Shown here piece after piece: positions 6,709 through 6,889 of a stretch of 6,889 nucleotides of DNA (position 1 is its first letter; each line of letters opens with the position of its first letter). The notes beneath the pieces were generated by a model. It was not told the origin of the DNA, made no database searches, and saw only the letters and a program-made list of their open reading frames with translations. A program made the position numbers and the translations under genes. The DNA is taken from assembly GCA_050050115.1 (NCBI GenBank), contig JASFUX010000184.1, positions 1-6,889 on the forward strand. Direction: 5' to 3'. This DNA is from JASFUX01 sp050050115. GTDB lineage: Bacteria; Pseudomonadota; Alphaproteobacteria; Caulobacterales; Maricaulaceae.

Positions 6709-6722
6709 TAATCGGCCGATTA
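6709..6722. repeat. Perfect 14-bp palindrome TAATCGGCCGATTA
   Basis: This is a perfect palindrome without a spacer, 18 nt after the desaturase stop. With no loop and no T run it is unlikely to be an intrinsic terminator; a site for a dimeric DNA-binding protein is more plausible. Eight bases (TTAATCGG, 6708-6715) also occur at 5587-5594 in the gap before the desaturase gene, so related sites may flank that gene. This is inference from sequence symmetry only. Confidence 0.4.
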
Positions 6723-6772
6723 GATCCGCCGCGATCGTCAAAGCGTCCATTTCTTTTGGTCGCCGCGACGGT

Positions 6773-6795
6773 CGCGCGCTGTTTCGCGCGTGTTT
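6773..6795 (+). terminator. Weak hairpin candidate
   Basis: CGCGCG (6773-6778) and CGCGCG (6785-6790) can form a 6-bp GC stem with a 6-nt loop, followed by TGTTT. It could end the desaturase transcript. The stem is short, CG runs are common in this DNA and the T run is poor, so confidence is low. Confidence 0.25.
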
Positions 6796-6816
6796 GACGA
6801 GCAACTCTCATTCGTG

Positions 6817-6831
6817 ATCGCAGCGTGCGAT
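6817..6831. promoter_or_regulatory. Dyad ATCGCA-N3-TGCGAT before the last gene
   Basis: A perfect 6-bp inverted repeat with a 3-nt spacer, 14 nt before the Shine-Dalgarno sequence of the gene starting at 6857. It shares the TGCGA element with the dyad at 5550-5564, but with the half-sites turned the other way. It may be an operator or a leader hairpin. Confidence 0.35.
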
Positions 6832-6856
6832 TCAATAAAGAGGCAGGAGAAGACCA

Positions 6857-6889
6857 ATGCGGCTGGTTCAGCATATGTGCGCGATCGCG
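6857..6889 (+). CDS. 5' end of an unidentified gene, cut by the window edge
   Basis: An ATG preceded by AGGAGA (6845-6850) at an ideal 6-nt spacing opens a frame that runs to the window end: MRLVQHMCAIA, 11 codons. The strong ribosome binding site and the position after a 165-bp gap support a real start. A basic residue followed by hydrophobic ones would suit the beginning of a signal peptide or membrane segment, but 11 residues are too few to say. A second in-frame ATG lies at 6875 without a comparable site. Product unknown. Confidence 0.55.
   Translation, partial: MRLVQHMCAIA

Larger units (their letters stand above)
6692..6856. other. Intergenic region after the desaturase gene
   Basis: This 165-bp gap has no credible gene. 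It contains a 14-bp perfect palindrome (6709-6722), a small GC hairpin (6773-6790) followed by TGTTT, a TTGACG hexamer (6794-6799), and a perfect dyad (6817-6831). The Shine-Dalgarno sequence of the next gene comes last. TTGACG could be a -35 element, but the sequence 16-17 nt on (around GATCGC) is a poor -10 match, so I do not call a promoter. Confidence 0.5.

Overview
This 6.9 kb window is GC-rich, and five of its six genes are recognisable; all six lie on the + strand. Codon use is strongly biased to G/C at third positions. The dnaK-dnaJ pair, the DapB sequence and the membrane-protein family together suggest an alphaproteobacterium, perhaps of the Caulobacterales/Maricaulales/Parvularculales type. 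That placement is inference from gene style, not from a search. I see no rRNA, tRNA, CRISPR array, transposase or phage gene. Gene style is uniform throughout, so nothing clearly marks recent transfer. Layout, left to right: (1) The last 51 codons of dnaK, a 149-bp gap holding a long imperfect hairpin followed by a T-rich run, and complete dnaJ. These encode the Hsp70 chaperone and its J-domain co-chaperone. (2) After a 111-bp gap, a 974-residue polytopic membrane protein of the DUF2339 family, whose function is unknown. (3) After a 172-bp gap with a weak terminator candidate and small inverted repeats, dapB (4-hydroxy-tetrahydrodipicolinate reductase, lysine/meso-diaminopimelate pathway). (4) A 229-bp gap that is less GC-rich and packed with short perfect dyads. 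(5) A compact 315-residue membrane fatty-acid (acyl-CoA type) desaturase with a complete set of predicted di-iron ligands. (6) A 165-bp gap with a 14-bp perfect palindrome and a second perfect dyad. (7) The first 11 codons of another gene behind a good Shine-Dalgarno sequence, cut by the window end. Functionally this looks like a housekeeping neighbourhood: protein folding, cell-wall/lysine precursor synthesis, and envelope or membrane-lipid functions (DUF2339 protein, desaturase). The gaps of 111-229 bp suggest several transcription units rather than one tight operon. I did not find a convincing new multi-gene system. The most worthwhile leads are the dense dyads around the desaturase gene, the variant third histidine box of that desaturase, a changed cofactor-site residue in DapB, and the uncharacterised DUF2339 protein between two conserved housekeeping loci.
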